Part shown: positions 11,226 through 23,400 of the stretch, in pieces
Layout of the letters: each line of letters starts with the position of its first letter
Position numbering within the stretch: the stretch's first letter is position 1
Origin: Lottia gigantea
Taxonomy: Eukaryota > Mollusca > Gastropoda > Lottiidae
Assembly (NCBI RefSeq): GCF_000327385.1
Contig: NW_008706746.1
Span: 4,142,243 to 4,206,242 of the forward strand
Direction of reading: 5' to 3'
Length of the DNA: 64,000 nucleotides
The notes under the pieces: model-generated
What the model saw: the letters and a program-made list of their open reading frames with translations, nothing else
Told to the model about the DNA's origin: nothing
The model's database searches: none
Program-made: the position numbers and the translations under genes

Positions 11226-12638
11226 GAATTTCTGAAGACTATTTTACACATAACCGTTTTTTAACTGTATATATTCTGCGGTACTCGCGACATACCACAG
11301 TATGTTATACTGTGAAAGCGAGTAGGCCTATTTTGTGTAGTAGACCAAATTTGTGTCGGCTAGGTTGTATTGTTGGGATAGTTTATTTTTCGTTAGGAAC
11401 ACGGACGATAATGATATTATGCAGAAAATGTCACGAGATCTTATTTAATATTCAAGGTAGGAAAAGATGATCCGAAGATTTATTGCCGACTTCTCATAAC
11501 CCATCATTTTAAAATTTTCTGAAATTGGTTTTTTCTTTTCATTTTTCCCCTATTCATTTTCCTGGTCGTTTCAATGTTAGGCTTTGTGTTTTTGGTCCTA
11601 TATTTAACCTGCTCGGTACACAGTGTACTGATCCTTTTCATTCTATTTTTAGGTAACGGATGGAAATGGTAACCAACGACAACCAAACCAACGACAACCA
11701 ACCAGAGAAGTTAAATCTATCTCGTTTTTACGGATATACTTCATAGTTAAATAGCTCAGATGTAACAAATCTTGCTGCCTCCCCTACTCATATCTCTCAC
11801 TAGTTAGGTTTCATGTTAGGTTAGATATGCTAATTCCATTAGGGGTTGCCGGCCAGCAACATAATAATTCGCTATACTTGTTTTCTAATTAATATAGGGC
11901 TATGATAGGGACTACGATTGGGGCGTTTGAGATTCGAGTATGGGACTAAGCAAGATTCAAAATGGAAATATACCAACAAATCATAGAGGTACTGTAGGGC
12001 CAAGAGGTGTGGGATTGTACCTTGATTAGTATGTTAAACTCGTATATGCATATATGGGGAAAAAATCTCTGTATATGTAACAGTATTGTATAATTATATA
12101 TTGTAACAACTTGTTTTTATTTAGTCTACACTATCTGGCGTAAAATTAACCCCCTCCCTTTCCACCATGAAAAACAGCACATTTTTAGAGAGCACACTGG
12201 CCTCAATTCCTAGGTATGACAAATATTTAGGTTAGTAGTTGTTATCAAATCAAAACTGCGATATCAGCATCCGCTGGAAGCGAACGTAAACTTGTCCTCT
12301 ACCAACTATCAAAGCAAAGATATAGTCGGCCTACATTACTGGAGGAAAAACAACTTTAAAAGTAATAACATTTAATTAAAAAAATGGAATGGAAAATTTA
12401 CACAAATCAAAAACTTAAAAACAAAATTATATACACCTTTTTTTTTAAAATATCTCTAATTTCTAACCCTTCGAACACAAACAGTTTTGAACGCGAACAG
12501 TTCAGTGTTTAAAGGGTTAACAGTCTTTGGCTATTCACACAAAAATGCAGTGCTACTAAATTATCCTAAATTCTTTATAAATCTATTTTATATACGATTC
12601 ATAATTGATCTTGCAGAAAATATGAAGAAATTTTACAA
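11226..12638. other. Intergenic DNA, nothing recognised
   Basis: AT-rich sequence with short chance frames. A small direct repeat (ccaacgacaaccaa) lies at about 11672-11702. No splice-bounded exon or known domain was seen. Confidence 0.4.
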
Positions 12639-13240
12639 TTGTGCATAATCATCAAAGTTTCTGTGGCCACAATACAGTACAAATCGTACGACTGTAAATC
12701 TGTAAGCTCTATTACAACTTACCCAGCGAACACTAAACTTCCAGGATTTCCTTGGGCTAAATATTCGGGCGAAAAACATCTTTTAAGACAAAACTACACT
12801 AGTCCGGGAACCCGTTTAGATTTACGATTAGATTCAAACGATAATCTCAACCCGAGGGAAGAATCAACAGAATAGACCAAGCGGCGTTGACATTCTATGC
12901 AGAGATCATAATGATTTGGAATTTAGACATAATGGTGATCAACAAATGATTCATGTATTAGAATATATTCCAAATCCTACTTTTAGAAGCTGTAGTTATT
13001 GAGAGATTTAATAGAACTCTAAAAAACAAATTAATCAAAAAGTTCACAGAAACGAATTGCCAAAAATGGCTTAAACTATTACCTATTGCTGTCGATGAAT
13101 ATAATAACAAAATACATTCATCTATAGGTGAATATAGGTACACAAGCCTAAAAAAATCCAAATATTATTCCTCATATTCGTTCGCCTTCCGTTCAAAGTT
13201 TGATGGTGGACAGGTTAATCCATCGTGATTTTTTTTCAGT
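12639..13240 (+). mobile_element. Polinton/virus-like fossil (PLA2-like part and integrase part)
   Basis: Two recognisable parts lie side by side. The first (about 12639-12950) reads LPGFPWAKYSG, then YTSPGTRLDLRLD and NRIDQAAL, the pattern of the phospholipase-A2-like minor-capsid domain found in parvovirus-like and Polinton-like elements. The second (about 12975-13170) reads VIERFNRTLKNKL and a W-LKLLP-VDEYNNKIHSSI stretch, typical of the C-terminal half of Polinton-type retroviral-like integrases. The element is badly broken and only these remnants remain; capsid, polymerase and terminal repeats are not visible. It looks old. The family name is an inference from the pairing. Confidence 0.6.
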
Positions 13241-13741
13241 TTAAAATTCTGACCAGCATCCACGGCAATTATACGGTCTGTCACGTTTGCCTATCCCGTC
13301 CACCCCACGTTGTCTCACGTCCATCCCGTATTCCCCACGATGCCCTGAACCGTGATTACCATGGCCGTCAAGAACATAGTGTAAACAAAAAAAAGCATTA
13401 ACATTTTGAAGAGTCTTATCTGTTACCCTTAAGGTGCCCTCTTTTACTCCAAGGAGTACAGATTCGCTCGCTATGGTCAATAATGTGATCAAAATGTCAG
13501 GCTGAACAAAGCAAATAATTTTCTGCTGGGCAACAAAAATATAACAGGAATCGTTCAGTTTGGACGGAATATTCGTAGAATTGGTCAGCGGCGACCAATG
13601 AGCTACTTGAGTAGTGTCTTTCGTACGAAAGCCTACACGTCGGTGGGATCGGTTAAATTTCTTAAGGGTATTTACCACGGAAACTTTGCATTGTGTGAAA
13701 ACATTTTTTCTGGAAGCCACGCCTTTTGACCTCATTTGCAT
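13241..13741 (-). CDS. Unrecognised 166-codon open frame
   Basis: An uninterrupted minus-strand frame of 166 codons from ATG 13741 to a stop at 13241. It starts basic (KGVASRKNVF), has a hydrophobic middle (ILITLLTIASESVLLG) and ends with a Gly/Arg/His-rich tail. I do not recognise a domain. It abuts the Polinton-like fossil and may be part of that debris or a chance frame; no splice sites or promoter support it. Confidence 0.2.
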   Translation of the reverse strand: MQMRSKGVASRKNVFTQCKVSVVNTLKKFNRSHRRVGFRTKDTTQVAHWSPLTNSTNIPSKLNDSCYIFVAQQKIICFVQPDILITLLTIASESVLLGVKEGTLRVTDKTLQNVNAFFCLHYVLDGHGNHGSGHRGEYGMDVRQRGVDGIGKRDRPYNCRGCWSEF

Positions 13742-13744
13742 ATT

Positions 13745-13890
13745 GCTGAGAGAAATGTTGAAAATGATATGTCGAAAATGATAATACCAAAATGATATGT
13801 CGAAAATGATATGTTTAAAATGATAATACCAAAATTATATGTAGAAAATGATATATTTAAAATGATAATACAAAAATGATATGTAAACGT
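13745..13890. repeat. AT-rich minisatellite
   Basis: About ten diverged copies of a 13-14 bp unit aaaatgatatgt(cg/tt), alternating with aaaatgataatacc. No gene is involved. Confidence 0.85.
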
Positions 13891-16800
13891 GTAGGCTAAT
13901 TAGTGAGGAAATGACAAAACACAGTTGTTTTATTAAAATTTACTTAAGCAATATGACAAAGTTGACGGTATCATAATAAGTATTTTGACATTCTGAACAT
14001 TTCAACAATGGATTAGACAAATACTAGCATATCATCTTATTTAGACCCAAAAACCCTTCCATAAAAGTCAAGGCAAACTGATATGAATCGTAGTCACGTT
14101 GGAAAATCCAAATCCAGGCTATAGATAAAGATCTTCAGTTACTCTAATAGGCTATAGGGACGTAATGGCTTAGTCAGTTAGACGCATGCTCGCTCACTTC
14201 CTGGTTTTTCCTGTCAGCATACATAACATTACATTTAGTATATCAGATAGTTTGTGAATGGAGACTGTTGATGACAATCGATCTATTCCTAGATATTGAT
14301 ATTTATGTTACTGATCATTCATTCTCTATTTTCACCTTCGATATATGTGGAAATTGGTATTCCCAGGAAGTTACCTTCACTCGTGACTTTGCATTTACAT
14401 GGTGAGTTAGTTTTAGTGTATTCGCATCAGAACATTAGTAGCCTACTAGCACGATACTAAAATTTCATTTTATATGTTTCGATAGGATTTAACTTACAGT
14501 AGTAGTAGTAAAGCTAAGATACCATTTACGCGGTAAGTCTAAGCCGTTATAGCGGAATATGCGGACGCATCAGTCCAAATGGCAGTTTTTTTGTTTTTTT
14601 GTTTTTTTTTTTTTTGGAAAGGGAGCAACATAACCTGTTACTAATTGCTTATAAATTCATACAATTGAAAAAGCATAGGCTTATAGGCAAATAATACGCC
14701 GCTGGTCGGTTCATGACATGCTCATGTAAAGGCTGCAACAAGGTGCATATCACAATAAGGTATAAGAACTAAATAGGATGGGGAAGAGTTTCAGCAATAC
14801 TTCAGGATGATCATATTCTGGATTACCCAAACCGATTTTGTACTAAGTTACCGCATGATCGACTCAGTTTTCCGCAGCCGCAGCCATTCGCAACCGCGTG
14901 ACAAATCTCTCATTCGGACATATGGAAGCACTCTCGTCTATTTACATGTTTTTCCATTTTTGCCGGATAAGGCATAAGGCATGCCGCCACGGCTTAAAGC
15001 GTTTATGGAAACTTAGCTTAAGATCGGGCATTATCGTGCAAATAGAAACCGTTTCAACTACGGTTTAAATTTTATAAATTAAACCCATGGGCCGATATGT
15101 AAGTAGTTAAGTAGGTTTATTTATTATACATAGATACAATTACAAAGTTTATAAACAACAATGATAAAACATTCGTCCTATAAGTCACTCTGAATTAAAA
15201 AAATGTGGAAAATTACCTGTATGACTATGATATAATATAAATCAATATAGTACGCATGAGATCTAAAGGTTCACTAAACGCTTACAATTCTAAGAAATAC
15301 CTTAATTGTCATTATTCATAACATTGTATATGAAATGTGAAAAGTTTACTAAACTATGCTTTTACTTTTTAAAATAGTGCTCAATACATTAATATGTAAA
15401 TGGATATAGAAATATTAAAATAGAACTGAATTCTTAATTGATCATCTTTGTATAGTTTTGGTCGTATATAAACGGATCGATAATCTTGCTGAACACTCTA
15501 GAAAATGCAGGGGAAATATTTCTGTACATATTTCACGTTTATTTTTATTACAGCGTATATTAGTTTTCCATCACAATACACAAACATAGATACACTTCTT
15601 ATAAAATGTTTTCGTTTATGATTTTTATAATTTTTATTGGTATGTGCACCTTTTCTTTGAAAAAAAAAGTCCAGCCAGACTGCCCCTGGTTAAAAATAAA
15701 TTTGATCTGATTGGGAGTTACCTGGTTTATGTTACAATTTCCAGACAAAAACTGTAGTTATTCCGGATCCGCAGCCATAAAGACTATTTTCTGATTAAAT
15801 TAAAAAGTTTTATCAGCCTCAAAATAGTGCTGATAGTCTTAAAATATATTTGCGTTGACAAACATATTCTTTCCCACAGAGAAAAAATGCTGACCGACTA
15901 ATTTCATTACTTCAACTACAAACTATAACACATTGCCCCTCCGGATATATTACGTGCTCTTCCGAATAATAATGCTACGCGACTGCCATAGAATATGGCT
16001 TACGGAATACTAGTAGATGAATTATTTGCAAAAACTTGAAAAGGGCGAGAAAGCTAGGGTAGAAATAAGAAAGGAAAAAGTCTAGGAAAAGGGCGAGCAT
16101 TTCCATTACCCATTTTCCGCGCGACATGTGATTCACATAGAAATGTAAAACTATGCTTGGTTAACTCGCAGTTAAAAGTTCCCACAAAAATATTTCATAG
16201 CTTTAGAAAGTTCCCGGCACCAAAGTACTCTTTGATTGCGGTGTAAAGCCACCATTTTCTCGAAGTGATAAGGTTTTCTTGGTAAAGGCGTAGAGATATT
16301 TTAAGTTCAACCAATGAGAGGCATCGGAATATGGGCCATCGTCATGGTTGCGCATAATTAGGTCACGACGTCACAGATCGTAAATAAGTTGCTTGTTTCA
16401 ATCTTGTTTTGAGCGGAAAGTTTGGCGATTTTACATGAATTATGGATATGAAATTGCTCTTTTGTGTTCAAATAAACAGTAATATGCAGTTGTAACTTTA
16501 TATTTGAAAAAATCCAGCGTAATTTCCTCATATCCAAGGTTATCTTCAAAGAAGCATAAAGGAAAGGGATAAACGCAGCCTAGCCTAGTATCTGAGATAA
16601 TCGAATGTCCCATGCCATAATTTTAATAGGCTATGTGAAAATCACTTGACGGTCTTTTATCAAATATGTAATTATAAGAAATCTTTTTGATAAATGATAG
16701 GCGAAATTTGAAAGAAGGGATTATAAAATTAATATAATAATAATAATATATATTAACTATAATCTAAGCCTGCATAGGCCTACTTCTGTATATGAAAATT

Positions 16801-17447
16801 ACAAAACATTTTTTTTTCAAGCATATTCATTAATTAAAAAAACAAGAAAGTTAAAAATAATTTTATAAAATTAACAATACCATACAAATACAGGTTATAT
16901 AACAAAATGTAACTTAAAATTTCAACATATTTTTCAAGTTAGGGCCAATAGTATCATTAATAAGCTTATGTTTCATATGATTTATGATTTATATATACTC
17001 ATATGAAATTTGAAATACATATATTTGGCTATATAGCATGATGTTACCAGTTTTTGCAAGAATTCAGCAGAATTTGTTGAAAAAAGAAATTGATATTGCA
17101 TGTTAAATTTATACATTGTCTTCCCTTCCAAAAATACTATGTATTCATGTAATAAAGAAACATCTTAGTACCTATAACATATTGAAAATGATTTCTTTTT
17201 TTTTAATAGAAATAAGTAAAATAAATCTGAACTGAGGTAACAGGCAGCTTTTCAACAGGAAATGTATTGTCATTTGTAAGGTGAAACAGACAGGCTTGTA
17301 TTGTCCCAATCCTATTGCTTAGTACTAAAACTTTCTTAGGTTTAAACAAATTCTCTTTGACGATCGATTGATAATGAAACATAGGCGTTTTCATGCTCAT
17401 GTTAAAGGTTTATTTAACAATAACCAATTTGTGTTAAAGGTTTCAAA
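13891..17447. other. 3.5 kb without a recognised gene
   Basis: AT-rich DNA with a T/G homopolymer patch (about 14585-14620) and scattered short frames. The segment near 14165-14200 looks faintly like a tRNA A box but has no B box. The promoter and any 5' untranslated exon of the gene starting at 17448 should lie here but cannot be pointed out. Confidence 0.4.
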
Positions 17448-20400
17448 ATGTGTCATAGAAGAGAAGAACGGGGCTGGTATGAATGGATAGAAGACAAGGA
17501 AATGTGCCAGAATAGTTTCAAAACATCCACGAGTACAGTCAAAAAGTATCTTCAAAACAATGATGTATTAACCAAAGGTAAACTATTTGAAGCACTCAGT
17601 TGATGAAGTTGTGCAATCTAACACGACAAATTTATCAGAACATAAAAAAGCAGGAGAAATAAACTTGAATGATTTTTTTCACTCTGATAACTTAATGTAT
17701 TTTTGCTCTAGACAAATGATTTCTTTCTTCTTGTTTGTTGCAGATGGTACAACATCTTGGTATTAATCGGTCATTCAACCCTTATTTTGAATGTATTTTG
17801 GTATTTTCGCAAAAAAAAGTCATTAATTAAATCCTTCTTTTGTTTTTACAGAAGTAACTGTAACAGAAACTTTGTCAAATAAGCCTAAATGGGCAGAAAA
17901 GTCAGAATCAGAAGAAAAATCAATACCAACAATGGACACATTCGATTCAGCTGTACTTCAAAAAATTAAGGCAATTTCAGGCGAAGATATTTCTCATAAA
18001 CACGCTTCTGAAGGTAGTTATTAGGTTGTGATATTTTTGAAAGCAGGTGAAAGACAAGATTTCTGTTTATGGGGACATCCGCTCGGTAGTCTTTATTGCC
18101 TTATAACCATTTAAGAATCTAAATAGGCCTATGGTTTTGTTGACATTTTTAAATGTGTGTATATCACGAATATCATGTTTTCAAAGCTTTTTCGTCAAGG
18201 GGCGCAAAAAGAGAACTTTAAAAACATAACGAAAATCCTTATTATGATTTTAAATATTCAAAGTATAAAAACAGTGTTTTTTCGTCCGTTTCAAAATATA
18301 AGTCTTTATATCCATTCATTCCTGAAGAGTTTATTGACGGTTTGGGCGAATCAACTTAATGGCGTATTTTCGGAAGTTAAATTTATTTTAGGGATTATAA
18401 AACCTACAGTTTAGGTGGCTATTAGTATTACCATACATTGTATGTGCAATGGAAAACAAAATGCAACGTCGTCGAATAAGAATGGACGGGAGACAAGCGC
18501 ATGATGACCCGGCCAATGCCCCAGAAGAGCCCTGGATAAGCAGGACATTTAATCTTGTCTTGGAAACTGTTGTGACATAAATAAAAAATCGCTTAGAAAA
18601 TAACAAGAATTTGCTTCAGGTATACAGTCTCCAAGCAATTTCAGCTTTTTGAAACATACAAGACAAACAGGGCCAAACCTGGAAGGTTTTCTTCACAATC
18701 CTTTTAAAGCAAAGATTGTCACAGACATGCCTATAGCGTTTTATTCAATGTTTTTTTATTGCTATTTCTAAATTCTTAATTCTAAATCTAATTGCAATCT
18801 TAATTTGCATGGTTAATTGTTAATTTGTCATTGAAAATTGACATTAGTATACAAAAATCATAATTTGTACTGAAAATGAGCATTCTTCGGTAAACATTCG
18901 GTTTTCCAATCATTGAATTAATAGAATTTTTGTCAAAATATCCTCAAATACAAATCTATAAATACAAATCTAGCTCAACATAACTTCAAATGCAAAACGT
19001 CAAATACGAAACACAAATGTTTAATGACAAATTTCGCTCAACAAATCTTGCGAAATAATTGTCGAATGAATTTGAAGGTCATGATTATGACGACAGATGT
19101 CGCTGTACAACCAACATAAAATAAGATATAGACTATAGATAGCCTTTATCATCCAGTTCAATTTCAACGCGATTAATTACAATGACTTTCTGCAATTTCC
19201 ATAAAGACGTGGACCCCTTACAACGACTGCAATTGTTAATTTTCATGAGCTTAATTGAATAATTCCAAAATCAGGACTGAAGTTCACAGGAGTCATACGA
19301 AGGAGGGATAGAAGTCGTTCAAGACTCGCTAAATCCGTAGAAGAATTTTTGGTTCTTGTGTGTGTTAATAGTTATTTTCGGGTTACCGCAACATTGAGAA
19401 TTTTTTTTAGGCTATGTCGATTGTCGGGTTTTTGTTTTTTGTAAACAACATTTTATTCCTAAGAAAAGGATTGGAGATCAGGCTTACGCCTATGAAACCT
19501 CCTCTCCTTTTTTTTAGAAAATCACAGAGGCAAAATGTACGGAAGCGTACGGAAGTGTATTAGGGCCATTCATTTTTTTTTTTTGAATTTTCAAGTTAGT
19601 ATGTTGAATTTTCAAGTTAGTATCTTGAATTTTCAAGCTAGTATGTTGAATTTTCAAGCTAGTATGTTGAATTTTCAAGTTAGTATGTTCAAGTTAGTAT
19701 GTTGAATTTTCAAGTTACTATGTTGAATTTTCAAGTTAGTATGTTGAAGTTAGTATGTTGAATTTTCAAGTTAGTATGTTGAATTTTCAAGTTAGTAACT
19801 TGGATTTTCAAGCTAGTATGTTGAATTTTCAAGCTAGTATGTTGAATTTTCAAGTTAGTATTTTCAAGTTAGTATGTTGAATTTTCAAGTTAGTATGTTG
19901 AATTTTCAAGTTAGTATGTTGAATTTTCAAGTTAGTATGCTGCATTTTCAAGTTAGTATGTTGAATTTTCAAGCTAGTATGTTGAATTTTCAAGTTAGTA
20001 TGTTGAATTTTCAAGTTACTAACTTGAAAATTCAAGATAATAACTTAAAAAGAAAATAAAAACAAGTTTCACGTTGACAATAGGCTTATCCAATATGATA
20101 TGGTCATGTTTAGATTTTCTTCAACTAAAAGACATTTTAAAACACAAGCGACTAGGACTACAGTAGATATATATTCAAGCTCATGAAAATTAAAAATTGC
20201 AGTCGTAGCAAGGGGTCTACGTATTTACGGAAATTGCAGGATGTCGTCGTAGTTGAGCGCGTTGAAAATTGAACTGGGTGATAGAGACTATCTCATAATC
20301 TGGCCCTATATCTTATTTTATGTTGGTTGTACAGCGACATCTGTCGACATAATCATGACCTTCAAATACATTCGACATGTATTTGGAGAAATGTTTCGCA

Positions 20401-23400
20401 AGATTTGTTGAGCGAGATTTGTTATTGAACATTTGTTTTGAACATTTGTTCAAGTTTTGTGTTTTAAGTTTTGTATTTGAAAATATGTTGAGCTAGATTT
20501 GTATTTGAGGATATATTATATTTCGCCAGGGGTAGTGCAAATTTCCTTTTATGTCCTTTTTACGTAAATAACCATATTACAAAAATAATGTAGTTATTTT
20601 CATTTCGATACCTCATTCCGTTCCCGAGTTATCGCTAAAAAACCATATGCAAATTCATAGCAACGGCCCGTAGTTACGCCACAAAAAATCCTCGACAGTT
20701 TTCGTGAATCTTCGGAAAGTGACGTCATATCCAGAACTTGTTGTTGATGCCCGACATTTTCTCCACTGTACCAAAACAGAAGTGACAGAAGCCACTGTGT
20801 GGCTATCTTTTGTAGCCATGCTAATAGTCAGCTACAAGAATGGCCAAACAACCATGAGAGAGCTCGCCTGTGGACAAAATTTGTGCAAGTGAAGCGTGAT
20901 AAATTGAGTCAGTCGACAAGAAGCGTTTTGTGCGCAGAGTACTTTTCTGACGATTGTTTTGATAATTTACAACAATTCAACATGGGTTTTGCGAAAAGGT
21001 AGGTCTTATCACCAAAGAAAAGTATTTGATGTGCTTAGTGTAGTGTCCAGTGTTTCGGACTCCTCTGATCATTTTATGTATTGAGAGTTATGTCCCTTAA
21101 TTGAATATGGCTGCGCCCATAACTAAGATGCACGCCGTCCAATTTTATGATTAAAATGTAGTTAAACTATATATATCTTTTACACATCACCAAGATCCAC
21201 CCATAAACATTATATTTGGCGACGAGGTAAAGTAATGGTCACATAAATATCATCTACCATGGCTCAAATGTTAAATTTGTCGGCGATTCCGAAATTTCAA
21301 GCAGACTCCGACCATAGCTCATTGGCAACCAGATGGAAGAAATGGCGTGACCGATTTGATGTATACATCCTGGCTTTGGTTGTAAGGGATGATAAACAAA
21401 AACGTGCATTACTTCTACACCTTGCAGGTGAATCAGTTCAAGAAGTTTTCGATGGTTTATCTGATACTGGTGAAGATTTTAAAACGGCATCTGATAAATT
21501 GAAAGATTATTTTGAACCAAAGAAAAACATCAGATTCGAAAGATATATTTTTCAAACAAGCAAGTCAGAATTCAGGTGAATCAATCAGTCAGTTCGTAAC
21601 TCGCCTTCGATCACTATCAGCTACTTGTGATTTTCCTGATGTTAATGATGCCATTGCTGATCAAGTAGTCGAGAAATGCTCGTCTTCAAGACTTAAACGG
21701 CGTCTACTCAGAGAGAAGGATCTTAAACTCGACAATATCATAGATATTTCACAAGCTATGGAATCCGCTGAGAGTCAAACTAACCAAATGGATCATTCGT
21801 CACGTACCGGTACCACAAAATCAGAATCTGTCAACTATATGTCATCAGGTGGAACCAAGAATTCTAAACCTCACAACCATCCCAAATCTAATCGGCATAA
21901 CCAAAACCAAACCTGTGGCTTATGTGGTGGATTTTGACCCCATGTAGACAAACCATGTCCAGCAAAAGGGGAAACCTGTTCTAATTGTGGAAGGTTAAAT
22001 CATTTTGCAAGAGTTTGTAGAGGAGGAGGTCGACCGACCACATCTACGAATACCAAGACTTTTGCTAAACCAACCAATCGATATAACCAATCAAAGTCGA
22101 AATCCAATAATGGAGGATCCAAACCTAAATCAATCAATCTTATTCATGACAGTCAATCATCTTCTGATGATGAATATATTTTCACAGTCGACTCACCAAC
22201 CAACAGCAAGCAACCGCTTACTAATCTAACCATTGCTAGTGTAACCATTCCTGTTATCATCGACACTGGAGCATCAGTCAATATCGTCGACAAGGAAACA
22301 TATCAGAAAATCATCAAGCATAAAGCGTTAGAGTTGAGAACACCAAAATCTAAGATCTACGTGTATGGTTCAACAATTCCTCTACCAATCCTAGGAGTAT
22401 TTGATGCTACTATAGAAACTCCAATCAAGTAATGTACGGCACTATTTTATGTCACAGACCAGAAAGCAAGCACTCTTATTGGGTACAAGTCTTGTTTAGA
22501 ACTTGATCTAGTATGTTTTTTTCTAAGGATTAGGCAAACTAAAAGACTACCAATTCCAAATCCACATAGACGAAACAGTTAAACCTATTGCTCAACCTGC
22601 GAGACGCATTCCTTTCCATACAAGAAAATTAGTTGAGGCTGAACTTCAAAAACTTCAAGACTCTGACATCATCGAGGAAGTATTTGGACCGACACCTTGG
22701 GTATCGCCCATTGTAATCGTACCGAAACGGAATAACACAGTCAGAATATGTGTTGATATGAGAGCAGCCAACACAGCTGTTACCAGACAACGTCACCCAA
22801 CACCAACCTTAGATGAAATCATACATGACCTTAATGGATCCACAGCATTTTCAAAACTGGATCTCTTTCAAGGTTATCATCAAATTGAGTTAGCCTCATC
22901 ATCACGCTACCTTACAACATTAAGAAGGTACAAAAGACTATTGTTTGGCTTATCTTCTGCATCTGAGATATTCCAGTACATAATCCAGCAAGTTTTGACA
23001 GGCATACCAGGTGTAAAGAACATCTCCGACGATATCATTGTCTATGGTAAATCAGACACTGACCACAACCAATCTCTTCATATGGTATTTCAACGCCTAC
23101 GTGAAAAGAATCTTAAACTAAATCTCGACAAATGTTTGTTCAACCAACACAAACTTGAATTTTTCGGATTTACATTCTCGCCTCAGGGTATATCTCCAAA
23201 CCCTGCTAAAGTTGCTGCAGTAAAAGAAGCACCTGTTCCACAGGATGCTGCTGCTGTAAGAAGCTTATTAGGAATGACAAACTATATAGCCCGATTCATT
23301 CCACATCATTCGATAATCACCGACCCTCTCCGAGAATTAACTAAAAAGGGAATCGAATGGTCATGGACTGAAGAACATCAAACAGCTTTCCAAAATCTCA

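Noticed and set aside
12958-13161. 67-codon minus-strand frame
   Set aside because: Antisense shadow of the integrase remnant.
14160-14230. tRNA-like stretch tggcttagtcagttagacgc
   Set aside because: It resembles an A box only; no B box or cloverleaf follows.
19850-20059. Open frames with repeated QVSMLNF or NLKIQHT on both strands
   Set aside because: They are translations of the 21-bp minisatellite; a unit divisible by three keeps any frame open.
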